DNA of 21,926 nucleotides. Source: Bacteroidales bacterium UBA4788. Its GTDB lineage: Bacteria > Bacteroidota > Bacteroidia > Bacteroidales > VadinHA17. The notes under the pieces were generated by a model. The model saw only the letters and a program-made list of their open reading frames with translations, was not told where the DNA came from and searched no databases. Where the stretch lies: assembly GCA_002402965.1 (NCBI GenBank), contig DHGW01000050.1, forward strand, positions 1-21,926. The letters are read 5' to 3'. Below, one piece after another: positions 1 through 7,421 of this stretch. Position numbers and translations under genes: made by a program. Position 1 is the stretch's first letter. Each line of letters opens with the position of its first letter.

Positions 1-33
1 CCTCTTCTACAATGCTTTATGGCCTACGGCCAA
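1..33. repeat. Partial copy of the 48-base extragenic repeat
   Basis: These 33 bases match unit offsets 10 to 42 of the 48-base tandem repeat found at 21789-21926, and are identical to the first of those units over this stretch (they carry A at position 9, as unit 1 does, where units 2 and 3 have G). The core contains the hairpin TGGCC-TAC-GGCCA. Similarity stops at base 33, where the sequence changes to a GC-rich spacer. The copy is cut by the window edge, so its true length is unknown. Confidence 0.9.
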
Positions 34-39
34 TTTTGA

Positions 40-90
40 CTGCCGGCTGCCGACCACCGGCCACTGACCACTGCCCCCGACGACCGGCGG
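40..90. repeat. GC-rich degenerate short repeats after the dehydrogenase-like gene
   Basis: The spacer between the partial 48-base repeat and the stop codon of the dehydrogenase-like gene is a C/G-rich run made of imperfect short units such as CTGCCG, CCGACCACCGG and CCACTGACCACTGCC. No reading frame with coding character and no terminator with a T tract is seen. It looks like low-complexity extragenic DNA; a function is not evident. Confidence 0.5.
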
Positions 91-91
91 C

Positions 92-1288
92 TCAGAAGGC
101 GGCCAGCAGCAGGTTGATATCCTTGGAGAGCATCCCGAACTTCTGACCCAGCACCTCGTTGGTGAGGATGCCGTTATAGATGTAAACCCCGCTCCTCAGT
201 CCGTTGTTGAACTTTAGCATTGGCGTTATACCTCCCGCGTCGGCTATCTCCTGCATGAGCGGCCTGAAGACGTTGCTCAGGGCGATGGAGGCTGTCTTGG
301 GCACCCTTGACGGCAGATTCCATGCTGAGTAGTGAATTACTCCATGCTTCTCGTAAATAGGGTCCTTCAGCGCCCTCGGCTCGGCTGTCTCCACGCATCC
401 CCCGGTATCAACGCTGAGGTCGATGATCACCGATCCGCGCTTCATCCCCTGGACCATGTCCTCCGTGACATAGAACCACGGCATGAGTATATCATTTGAG
501 AGGGCACCGATCAGGACGTCAGCCGATTTCAGGGCTTTCTGAAGCACCTGCGGGTGGAATGTAGAGGTATAAAGGCGTTGTCCAAGCCGGTTCTGGAAGT
601 TACGGAGACGGTGTACCGAGGTGTCGAACACCTTAACGATGGCGCCCAGTCCGAGTGCAGCCCGTGCGGCATATTCGCCGGCGGTGTTGGCACCGATGAT
701 GATCACTTCTGTCGGAGTCACCCCTGTCACCCCTCCGAGCATCACCCCTTTTCCCCCGGAGGTGGTGCTGAGATATTCCGAAGCCAGGAGAACCGAGGTG
801 ATGCCGCTGATCTCGCTCATCGACTCCACCACGGGAAACATACCGTCACTGTCCTTGATTATTTCACTTGCCAGGGCCGTCACCCTCTTGCGCATCAGTA
901 CCGAGAGAGTATCCTCTCCCATTGTTGCGGCGTTCATGAATGATATAATAATCTGTCCGCCCCTGAGCTGTGAGGCTTCCTTCTGCGTGAACGGGGCTAT
1001 CTTTATTATTATGTCACAGTTATAGACAGTCTCGGGAGTGTCAGTCACAACCGCACCGTTGTCACTGTATTCCAGATCCGCAAAGCCTGCCTCTGCACCG
1101 GCTCCGCGCTCCATGAAGACCTCGTTGCCTGTGTCGGTAAGGATTTTTACTGCCTCCGGGGTGAGAGCGATGCGCTTCTCACCGTCCTGAAAGTCATGGG
1201 GTATTCCGATTGATATCTGCTTCCTGCCTACGGCTTTCTCTATCTGCTCTTCCCTCGGCATGAATGCGCTTCTGGACGGTTCATTCAT
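92..1288 (-). CDS. Alanine dehydrogenase/PNT-family protein, Bacteroidota type, lacking the usual catalytic His
   Basis: 398 residues from the ATG at 1288. The family couples L-alanine deamination to NAD reduction, or proton pumping in transhydrogenase alpha chains. Homology is clear: KRIALTP near residue 38 (the substrate-binding Arg, R39), a K at about 96 in IIKIAPF, GGKGVMLGGV at about 178, and SVIIDLSVDTGGC with D294. Two departures are visible. The position of the catalytic His in the LHLA segment of true alanine dehydrogenases reads FMNAA here (N119), and the Rossmann glycine motif reads GANTAG (199-204) in place of GGGVVG. So the activity may not be alanine dehydrogenation. A longer reading from a TTG at 1336 is possible in frame, but a promoter-like box lies over that codon, so the ATG is preferred; a second ATG at 1261 is also possible. 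It lies downstream of tsaE with a 159-base gap to this start. Confidence 0.85.
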   Translation of the reverse strand: MNEPSRSAFMPREEQIEKAVGRKQISIGIPHDFQDGEKRIALTPEAVKILTDTGNEVFMERGAGAEAGFADLEYSDNGAVVTDTPETVYNCDIIIKIAPFTQKEASQLRGGQIIISFMNAATMGEDTLSVLMRKRVTALASEIIKDSDGMFPVVESMSEISGITSVLLASEYLSTTSGGKGVMLGGVTGVTPTEVIIIGANTAGEYAARAALGLGAIVKVFDTSVHRLRNFQNRLGQRLYTSTFHPQVLQKALKSADVLIGALSNDILMPWFYVTEDMVQGMKRGSVIIDLSVDTGGCVETAEPRALKDPIYEKHGVIHYSAWNLPSRVPKTASIALSNVFRPLMQEIADAGGITPMLKFNNGLRSGVYIYNGILTNEVLGQKFGMLSKDINLLLAAF

Positions 1289-1333
1289 CTGGCTTCGTTT
1301 TAAAGGTTTGACGGAGGAAAAATCCCGTAAGAC

Positions 1334-1341
1334 CAAAATTA
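1334..1341 (-). promoter_or_regulatory. Candidate -7 box (TAATTTTG) for the dehydrogenase-like gene
   Basis: On the minus strand these bases read TAATTTTG, a full match to the Bacteroidota -7 consensus TAnnTTTG, 45 bases before the ATG at 1288. No TTTG is present at the expected -33 distance, so the call rests on one element in an AT-rich gap. If real, it excludes the longer TTG start at 1336. Confidence 0.4.
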
Positions 1342-1447
1342 AGATTTTAATCGGATAGATATCAGATCGAAGAGGATAATTCAGTGCGAGGTCACAGCAG
1401 AAGGGGCAGGACGATCATATTGAATCCTGCACCACAGGGCGGGTAAA

Positions 1448-1888
1448 TCAGAGAGAAGCTTCTTCCGGCGGTCCGGAGACTGTTTCAATTATCCTGCTGC
1501 CGTCAGGATCAACGGTGATGGCTATGCGAAGCGTTTCCGGCGGCAGCAGCTGCTCGATCAGTTCCGGCCACTCCATGAAGCAGGGTGAACCTGAATCAAA
1601 ATACTCCTCGATGCCGAAGTCGAGCACCTCGGTGATCTTCCTAATCCTGTAGAAGTCGAAATGGTATACCGGCCTGTCGCCGGGACGACGGTACTCGTTT
1701 ACGAGGGTGAAGGTAGGGCTGGTGACCGTGTCAGACACTCCCATCTCCTTGCATACTGCCTTGATGAATGTGGTCTTGCCCGATCCCATGCGGCCGTAAA
1801 CGGCTATCAGGGTGAATCCTGCCGTCTCTTTCAGGAAGTGCCTCGCCGCATCACGCAGCCTGTTTTTATCGGTGACCACGATCTTCAT
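1448..1888 (-). CDS. tsaE: TsaE, ATPase of tRNA t6A37 synthesis
   Basis: 146 residues from the ATG at 1888, close to the usual family length of about 150. TsaE is the P-loop ATPase that works with TsaB and TsaD in the cytoplasm to add threonylcarbamoyl to A37 of ANN-decoding tRNAs. Seen in the sequence: Walker A GRMGSGKTTF at about 32-41, the TSPTFTLVNEY segment at about 56-66, the HFDFYRI motif at about 76-82, and the MEWPE motif near residue 105, all typical of this family. A longer reading from a TTG at 1909 would overlap the porX stop codon, but the ATG puts the start 17 bases after that stop and matches the conserved N-terminus. It is probably co-transcribed with porW and porX, which lie directly upstream. 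Confidence 0.95.
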   Translation of the reverse strand: MKIVVTDKNRLRDAARHFLKETAGFTLIAVYGRMGSGKTTFIKAVCKEMGVSDTVTSPTFTLVNEYRRPGDRPVYHFDFYRIRKITEVLDFGIEEYFDSGSPCFMEWPELIEQLLPPETLRIAITVDPDGSRIIETVSGPPEEASL

Positions 1889-1905
1889 GCTGCAAAAATA
1901 GCAAA

Positions 1906-3459
1906 TCAAACCGGTTCCAGAGAGACCAGCGGAAGCAGCATCTCCTGCATCGAGATGCCTCCGTGCTGGAATGAGTCACGGTAATATGACACAATGTGGT
2001 TGTAATTGTTGGGATAGACCAGAAAATCATTGGCGCATGCGAAGATGAACCTCGATGAGATATTGGACATGGGCAGTCCCACTCTTGAGGGTGCGGTGAT
2101 CTCAAACACATCGCGCGGATTGTAGTCGAGATTTCTCCCGGTCTTGTACCGCAGGTTCATTGATGTCTGCCTGTCGCCCACTACCTTAACGGGTTTCTGC
2201 ACCCTGACCGATCCGTGGTCGGTGGTGATGACCACACGTGCTCCCCTGGCGGAGACGAGCCTGAGAAGCTCTATCAGAGGGGAGTGGATGAACCAGGAGT
2301 GTGTCAGTGAAAGCCACGAGCCCTCGTCACCCGTCATATCACGGATGAGGTTGATCTCGGTACGGGCATGGCTTAACAGATCGACGAAGTTATAGACAAG
2401 CATGTTCAGGTCGTTGCCCAGCAGCTGTGATATCCTTTCATTGAGACTTCTTCCCTCGGCGTCAGAGCTGATCTTGTTATAGCTCCACTTGCAACTTATG
2501 CCGGCCCTCTGCAGGTTCTTGGCAAGCAGCTTCTCCTCGTTCAGGTTCTTTCCCTCATCATCATTCTCGTCAATCCAGTAGTCAGGCATGATTTCACCGA
2601 TGGCTGCGGGCATCAGCCCGGCAAAGAGGGCATTGCGGGAATACTGCGTGGTGGTGGGGAGAATGCTCAGGTAGAGCTCCTCGTCAACGGTACGCATCAT
2701 CTGTCTCAGGTCACCGGCAATTGTCTGCCACTGGTCGAGGCGCATGTTGTCCACTACGATGAAGAAGAGGGGCGATCCTTTGCTGATAAGCGGGAAGATG
2801 CGCTTCGTCATCACCGCGGGAGAGATGAGCGGCCTGTCGGTAGCATCGGTGGAGATCCATCTCAGGTAGTTGTTCGAGATGTATTTTGCAAAGGCTCTGT
2901 TGGCATCTGACTCCTGCATCCGCAGCACATCGCGCATACCGGTATCGGATGACCTGATCAGCTCACCCTGCCAGAAGGTCAGACGACGGTAAAGCTCGCA
3001 CCACTCCTCGAAGGTTGAGGCCGAGGAGATCATCCCGGAGAGAGTGCTGAACTCCTCCCTGAACACGGTGGTTGTCTGCCTGGTGACTATCTCTTCAATG
3101 TTGAGTATTCGCTTAAGGGTCATCAGGATCTGCTGCGGCTTGACGGGTTTGATGAGATAATCAGCTATCTGTGAGCCAATTGCGGCATCCATGATATCCT
3201 CTTCCTCACTCTTGGTTATCATGACCACCGGGATGGTGGGCCTGACGCCCTTGATGCGGCGAAGGGTCTCAATACCGCTGAGCCCGGGCATATACTCATC
3301 CAGGAAGATGATGTCATAAGCCTTCTCCCTGACCATGTTGATGGCGTCATTGCCGGAATGGCAGGTGTCGGTCTCAAATCCCCTTTCATTGAGAAAAAGG
3401 ATATGAGACCTGAGCACTCCTATCTCGTCATCAACCCATAAAATTCGTATTTCTCTCAT
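1906..3459 (-). CDS. porX: PorX, response regulator with PglZ effector domain (type IX secretion)
   Basis: 517 residues. PorX is the cytoplasmic response regulator that, with the kinase PorY, controls type IX secretion in Bacteroidota; characterised homologues have zinc-dependent phosphodiesterase activity on oligonucleotides. The N-terminal receiver domain (about 1-120) has the acidic pair D10/D11, phospho-acceptor D54 in IFLDEYMPG, T82 and K104. A helical linker leads to a PglZ/alkaline-phosphatase-superfamily domain (about 225-517) with metal-site candidates D237 (VVDNMRLDQW), the Thr nucleophile candidate in LPTTTQYSRN (about 269-271), D360/H364 (FVDLLSHAR), D414/H415 (TTDHGS) and H499. 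All key residues appear intact. No histidine kinase gene is present nearby. The start lies 15 bases after the PorW-like gene, arguing for one transcript with porW and tsaE. Confidence 0.95.
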   Translation of the reverse strand: MREIRILWVDDEIGVLRSHILFLNERGFETDTCHSGNDAINMVREKAYDIIFLDEYMPGLSGIETLRRIKGVRPTIPVVMITKSEEEDIMDAAIGSQIADYLIKPVKPQQILMTLKRILNIEEIVTRQTTTVFREEFSTLSGMISSASTFEEWCELYRRLTFWQGELIRSSDTGMRDVLRMQESDANRAFAKYISNNYLRWISTDATDRPLISPAVMTKRIFPLISKGSPLFFIVVDNMRLDQWQTIAGDLRQMMRTVDEELYLSILPTTTQYSRNALFAGLMPAAIGEIMPDYWIDENDDEGKNLNEEKLLAKNLQRAGISCKWSYNKISSDAEGRSLNERISQLLGNDLNMLVYNFVDLLSHARTEINLIRDMTGDEGSWLSLTHSWFIHSPLIELLRLVSARGARVVITTDHGSVRVQKPVKVVGDRQTSMNLRYKTGRNLDYNPRDVFEITAPSRVGLPMSNISSRFIFACANDFLVYPNNYNHIVSYYRDSFQHGGISMQEMLLPLVSLEPV

Positions 3460-3474
3460 TGTCAGTCTATAGCG

Positions 3475-6135
3475 TTACCGCAGGTTTACATATTCCTTCG
3501 AGTGAAAGATAGCATATCTGTCGATATTCTTGTCTTCCCTGAATTTCTGCAGGTTATCGCGACTGATAAGATAGAGTGTGAGGCCGGCGGAGGATGCCTC
3601 CCTGATGGTTTGTTCCGGGCTGAATGTCCTGAGCCAGGCAGCTGCCTCAGCAGGATTTTCAAAGGGTCCTGTGGTGATGAGCAGGTAGCCGGCGTCTACT
3701 GCTGTTCCCTCTGTACGATAATTTTTGTCTGAATGATTGTCGACATTGTAGTTTATGATGTCAAACACAATCTGGTTCATGTTCGCCCGCGGATTGGAGG
3801 CAATAATGATTACGTAATGGGGTTGGAGGGTATCTGCGGCATATATCTCCTCGGCGATGCGGGTGTTCTCTGCAATTCTTATTTCCGGCTTTTCTTTCCT
3901 TAGGAATTCGATAATCTCAGCGGCCCTCTTTCCTTCTGCAGTGGAGGGGTATTTCGCCACCAGGGAATCAAGCTTTTCCTTGTATGCAATTTCTCCCCCG
4001 ATGGCACCGGCGGACATTGCATCGAGGAGCATAAATTTCGGGATCAGTTCGTCTTCGGGGTACATCCTGACGGCTTCGGCGCTGATGGCAACAACCTCTG
4101 CATATCTCCCTTCGTCAAAGGCCATGTATGCCGCTTCGTAGCTTCGTGAAGCCCGGGTTGCCGCCTCCCTGTGTTTGTTCACATAATCGGGATCAGAGAG
4201 GATAAGGGCGAACTCTGAGTCAGGGAAGTATGACAGGAGGTCAGCCCTGCGCCTTTCGGCCCTGGCGGGATCGCTGTTGCGGAGCAGCCGGTAGAGTTCA
4301 TACAGTGCTTCCGCCCTGATATTTTCATTATTGCCTTCCTTCGCTGCATCTTCCAGTGAGGCTGCTGCAGAGAGTGTATCGTTTAGCCGTGATGCCAGTA
4401 TTTTGCCTTCGCCAAGCAGGGCCTCGGCGCTGCGCATGACGGATATCTGCATGAGGGAGTCAGTGAGGGGCAGGTTGCGCAGGTAGTATTCCTTCGTTCT
4501 TTCGGGAGTCACGCCGGCACTGTCGCTCTGCTTCATCTCGTTGTCGCTTTCCTGCTGGACGCCTCCGCTGAACGCTGCACGGGCCTTGTTTGACCGTCGC
4601 CAGTTATCCTCGAGTCTTCTTTCGCCCCACCGGCGTCTGAATTCTGTCCGGCCGAACGTGAGTGCAGCCTGGTTGTAGAAGTACCATCCGCCTTCAGCTG
4701 AGATGGCGCCGCGGTAGCGCTGTTCATTCTCGTAATACTGGCCCATGTTGTACCTGTCGCCACCGTCGCCGGTTCTGTCCCTGGTCAGCTCCTCCTCCAC
4801 TGAACGTATCACTCCTGCTATCAGTGCGTCACGCTCTGCGGCGCTCATCCCCGCAACCCTGCGGAGACTGTCCTCAGTGACAATAACGGTGTGAAATTCT
4901 GCATACTCTCCCAGGTCCGTTGTTCTGCGGCTGATGAGGTTATACCCGGGGAAACGGTTGTCAATGATGTTGGAGGCGCTGTCATAGTAGTGCCAGGCCT
5001 TCATGTAGTCAGGCTGACTATAATAATGATCTGCCAGGGCGAGGTACGAGCGTGCCCTCTGGCGTGTGTTGACGGTACTGCTGGCTGCCGCCTGCGACCA
5101 TAGCTTAAGAGCCTCCCCGGTGTTGCCCATACGCTGCTCCAGTTCACCCATGGCGAAGTAAATCTGGTCAAGGTAATCCTTGTTCTTGGAGTCTCGGAGC
5201 ATTTTTTGGAGCGACTTCAGAAGGTTGTCAGCGTCACCGTGTGAAATGTCAGTCACGCCTGCCAGGTTTATGCCGGCATTGAACTCCAGGTCATAGGGAG
5301 GATTCATCTTCAGCACTTTTGTGAAGTAGCGTGTTGAGAGTTCATTGTCACCAGCGGCTTTGCATGCCTGCGCAAGGAGGTAGGTCAGGCGAACCCTGGT
5401 CTCATTGCTGCCGGCATTTTCGATGGCGCGTGTAAGGGGAACCACGGCATCGCCGTACCGTTTCTGGCGCAGGGCGATATCGGCCTGAGTAGAGTAGTAC
5501 AATGTCTTCAGAGGCCGCGACAGGCTTTCAGGGTCTGAAAACTCCTGCAGCAGGCGCGATGCCTCCGATAAATTTCCTTCCTCGGTCTGTATTCGCGCCA
5601 TCCATATGCCTGCCTCAGTGACGAGGTCAGGGTCGGTTGCTATGCCTGTGGCGAAAGAGAAGGACGAACGGGCGGCCATGAAATTCTTCTGGTAAAACTG
5701 AGCCTTGGCCATGAGCATGTAAGAGTCATCAACCCACTCATTAAACTCCCTCCTTTCATAAAACTCCTCGCTTTTGCCGCTGCTGCTCCTGCGTCTCTTC
5801 TCATCAGGCCGGGCGGTGATTGAATGGAGGGCTATCACCTTGGAGGCCTTCTGCACTGCCCGCTCCATGTCGGATGCGCCTGCCCGGGCTGACTCCTCAG
5901 AGGAGTATTCAAAGACGGGAAGCATTTCGCTGTAATCATCTCGATGCGATGTTATGACCTTCTTTACGCCGGCCTTGTAGGCTTCGTTCCCGTTGAACCA
6001 GATATTATATTTGGAGATCAGTGAGTTGTAAAAACGGCTCGCGCCGGTGTTCTTTTCAACGGAACAGCCGGCAAGAATCAGGGTGATCATGATGATCACC
6101 GCTGCAGTGTATTCCCTATGCCGTAATCTCAACAA
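3475..6135 (-). CDS. porW: PorW/SprE-type TPR lipoprotein of the type IX secretion system
   Basis: 886 residues, in the size range of PorW/SprE. The N-terminus is a lipoprotein signal: basic residues, a hydrophobic core and the lipobox LAGC with C24. Directly after it comes the segment FYNSLISKYNIWFNGNEAYK (34-53), a hallmark region of SprE/PorW. The body is alpha-helical with TPR-like repeats, roughly 145-400 and 600-765, with a charged middle section. The C-terminal part (about 770-886) begins HYVIIIASNPRANMNQIVFD and has an alternating strand/helix look reminiscent of SPOR-like folds. PorW is an outer-membrane lipoprotein needed for type IX secretion and thought to link the motor to the outer-membrane ring. 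The start codon appears to be TTG (6135 or 6132): the first ATG in frame (6090) would leave only eight residues before the lipobox, too short for a signal peptide. It is the first gene of the porW-porX-tsaE run. Confidence 0.85.
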   Translation of the reverse strand: MLRLRHREYTAAVIIMITLILAGCSVEKNTGASRFYNSLISKYNIWFNGNEAYKAGVKKVITSHRDDYSEMLPVFEYSSEESARAGASDMERAVQKASKVIALHSITARPDEKRRRSSSGKSEEFYERREFNEWVDDSYMLMAKAQFYQKNFMAARSSFSFATGIATDPDLVTEAGIWMARIQTEEGNLSEASRLLQEFSDPESLSRPLKTLYYSTQADIALRQKRYGDAVVPLTRAIENAGSNETRVRLTYLLAQACKAAGDNELSTRYFTKVLKMNPPYDLEFNAGINLAGVTDISHGDADNLLKSLQKMLRDSKNKDYLDQIYFAMGELEQRMGNTGEALKLWSQAAASSTVNTRQRARSYLALADHYYSQPDYMKAWHYYDSASNIIDNRFPGYNLISRRTTDLGEYAEFHTVIVTEDSLRRVAGMSAAERDALIAGVIRSVEEELTRDRTGDGGDRYNMGQYYENEQRYRGAISAEGGWYFYNQAALTFGRTEFRRRWGERRLEDNWRRSNKARAAFSGGVQQESDNEMKQSDSAGVTPERTKEYYLRNLPLTDSLMQISVMRSAEALLGEGKILASRLNDTLSAAASLEDAAKEGNNENIRAEALYELYRLLRNSDPARAERRRADLLSYFPDSEFALILSDPDYVNKHREAATRASRSYEAAYMAFDEGRYAEVVAISAEAVRMYPEDELIPKFMLLDAMSAGAIGGEIAYKEKLDSLVAKYPSTAEGKRAAEIIEFLRKEKPEIRIAENTRIAEEIYAADTLQPHYVIIIASNPRANMNQIVFDIINYNVDNHSDKNYRTEGTAVDAGYLLITTGPFENPAEAAAWLRTFSPEQTIREASSAGLTLYLISRDNLQKFREDKNIDRYAIFHSKEYVNLR

Positions 6136-6170
6136 ATATGGTTTATACTCTTATAACTGAAGAGGCATCC

Positions 6171-6188
6171 CAAAAGTATCCAAAGTTA
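6171..6188 (-). promoter_or_regulatory. Two candidate -7 boxes upstream of porW
   Basis: On the minus strand TAACTTTG (6188-6181) is followed two bases later by TACTTTTG (6178-6171); both match TAnnTTTG fully. The nearer box lies about 36 bases before the TTG start of the PorW-like gene, giving a leader of about 30 bases. No good -33 TTTG is present for either box. The gap before it follows the mrp stop codon. Confidence 0.45.
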
Positions 6189-6239
6189 AGAAAAAGAGGC
6201 CAGAAAGATGGGATGAGCCGCAGACGGGCGGCAGCAGGC

Positions 6240-7340
6240 TCACTTCACCTCCACTCTCTTCGTCGGGGCAGACTCTGCATTGCGCTTCTCCACCTGTCTT
6301 ACCACCGTCTCTGCCAGGTCCGTGAATGCCGCCCCGGTGACGGTGTCGCCCAGTGCCACAGGTGTTCCTGAGTCGCCCCCGTCACATATGCTCTCAACGA
6401 TGGGTATCCGCCCCAGGAGCATGGTGCCGCTCTCAGCGGCAAGCCTGCTGCCGCCGTCCCTGCCGAAGATATAGTACTTCTTTCCGGGCAGTTCGGGAGC
6501 TTCAAAATATGACATGTTCTCTACCAGTCCCAGCACAGGCACATTGATGGCTTCACTGCGGAACATCGCAATCCCCTTACGGGCATCGGCCAGGGCCACC
6601 TCCTGCGGGGTGGTCACCACGATGGCGCCGGTGACAGGCACCTCCTGCACCAGGGTGAGGTGTATGTCACTCGTCCCGGGAGGGAGGTCGAAGATCAGAT
6701 AGTCCAGTTCGCCCCATTCGCCCTGCGTGATGAGCTGTTTCAGGAAGCTGCTGGCCATCGGTCCGCGCCAGATGACTGCATCTGATCCCTTTACGAAAAA
6801 TCCGATGGAGAGTATTTTGACCCCGTATTTTGACATCGGAATGATCATATCAGTGCCCTTTTCACTGCGCACCTCGGGACGGTAGTCACCAGCGTTGAAC
6901 ATCTTCGGCACGGAGGGGCCGAAGATATCCGCGTCAAGCAGCCCTGTGGCATAGCCTTTGCGGGCAAGCGCCACAGCCAGGTTGACCGCGATGGTCGATT
7001 TGCCTACACCGCCCTTGCCGGATGATACAGCGATTATATTTTTCACTCCGGGCAGCACATCTCTCTTCGGGGCCACCGTCTTCTCAACCACCACCCTGGG
7101 TTTCACTTCTATGGAGGAGATAACAGCATCGGGGCCGAGGGTCTCCTTGACCGCCCTTACACAGCTGCTCTTGATTGATGCCAGGAAGGGATCATTGGAT
7201 TTTTCCGGGACCAGGACAATGGCGATTCCCTCATCTGTAACAGTTATCTCTCCTATCATACCCAGGCTGACGATGTCGCTGCCTTTTTCGGGATGTGAGA
7301 CCATCCTGAGTGCCTTGAGAATATCTTCTTTTTTGTACAT
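6240..7340 (-). CDS. Mrp/ApbC/NBP35-family P-loop ATPase, Fe-S carrier type, without the CxxC motif
   Basis: 366 residues. The family acts in the cytoplasm as an ATPase that binds and delivers Fe-S clusters. Residues 1-90 form a MIP18/DUF59 domain (the KEDILKALRMVSHPEKGSDI segment at its start). The MinD-like domain has the deviant Walker A SSGKGGVGKST (about 106-116), LLDADIFGPSVP (134-145) and FDLPPGTSD (217-225). The segment that in E. coli Mrp and eukaryotic NBP35/CFD1 holds the CxxC cluster ligands reads ENMSYFEAPELPGKKYYIFG (274-293), with no Cys. Cys60 and Cys319 are the only ones I notice. This form may therefore bind clusters differently or do another job. The gene is preceded by an 81-base gap holding a hairpin and a 7-base tandem repeat. 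Confidence 0.9.
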   Translation of the reverse strand: MYKKEDILKALRMVSHPEKGSDIVSLGMIGEITVTDEGIAIVLVPEKSNDPFLASIKSSCVRAVKETLGPDAVISSIEVKPRVVVEKTVAPKRDVLPGVKNIIAVSSGKGGVGKSTIAVNLAVALARKGYATGLLDADIFGPSVPKMFNAGDYRPEVRSEKGTDMIIPMSKYGVKILSIGFFVKGSDAVIWRGPMASSFLKQLITQGEWGELDYLIFDLPPGTSDIHLTLVQEVPVTGAIVVTTPQEVALADARKGIAMFRSEAINVPVLGLVENMSYFEAPELPGKKYYIFGRDGGSRLAAESGTMLLGRIPIVESICDGGDSGTPVALGDTVTGAAFTDLAETVVRQVEKRNAESAPTKRVEVK

Positions 7341-7350
7341 GATATGTTTT

Positions 7351-7371
7351 ATTTGCGATTTGCGATTTGCG
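7351..7371. repeat. Three tandem copies of ATTTGCG before mrp
   Basis: Three perfect 7-base units run from 7351 to 7371, ending ten bases before the mrp start codon (minus strand leader). On the minus strand they read as repeated CGCAAAT. A simple-sequence origin is most likely; a protein-binding or translation-tuning role cannot be excluded from sequence alone. Confidence 0.8.
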
Positions 7372-7385
7372 AGTCCATAGAGCTG

Positions 7386-7404
7386 GAATCAGGCAGCCTG
7401 ATTC
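7386..7404. other. Perfect 8-bp hairpin between the ATL gene and mrp
   Basis: GAATCAGG (7386-7393) and CCTGATTC (7397-7404) are exact reverse complements separated by CAG. The structure lies 18 bases after the ATL stop codon on the minus strand and 46 bases before the mrp ATG. It is not followed by a T tract on either strand, so it is not a classical intrinsic terminator; it could be an RNA end-stabiliser, an attenuator or a dyad operator. Confidence 0.75.
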
Positions 7405-7421
7405 ATAACACTGTCTGACAT

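Noticed and set aside
1406..1430. Hairpin GCAGGA/TCCTGC between tsaE and the dehydrogenase-like gene
   Set aside because: Six pairs with a 13-base loop and no T tract; it could easily occur by chance.
6217..6232. Terminator after mrp (GCCGC-N6-GCGGC stem)
   Set aside because: The stem is only five pairs and the T-rich stretch on the minus strand lies about 20 bases further on, so it is too weak to call.
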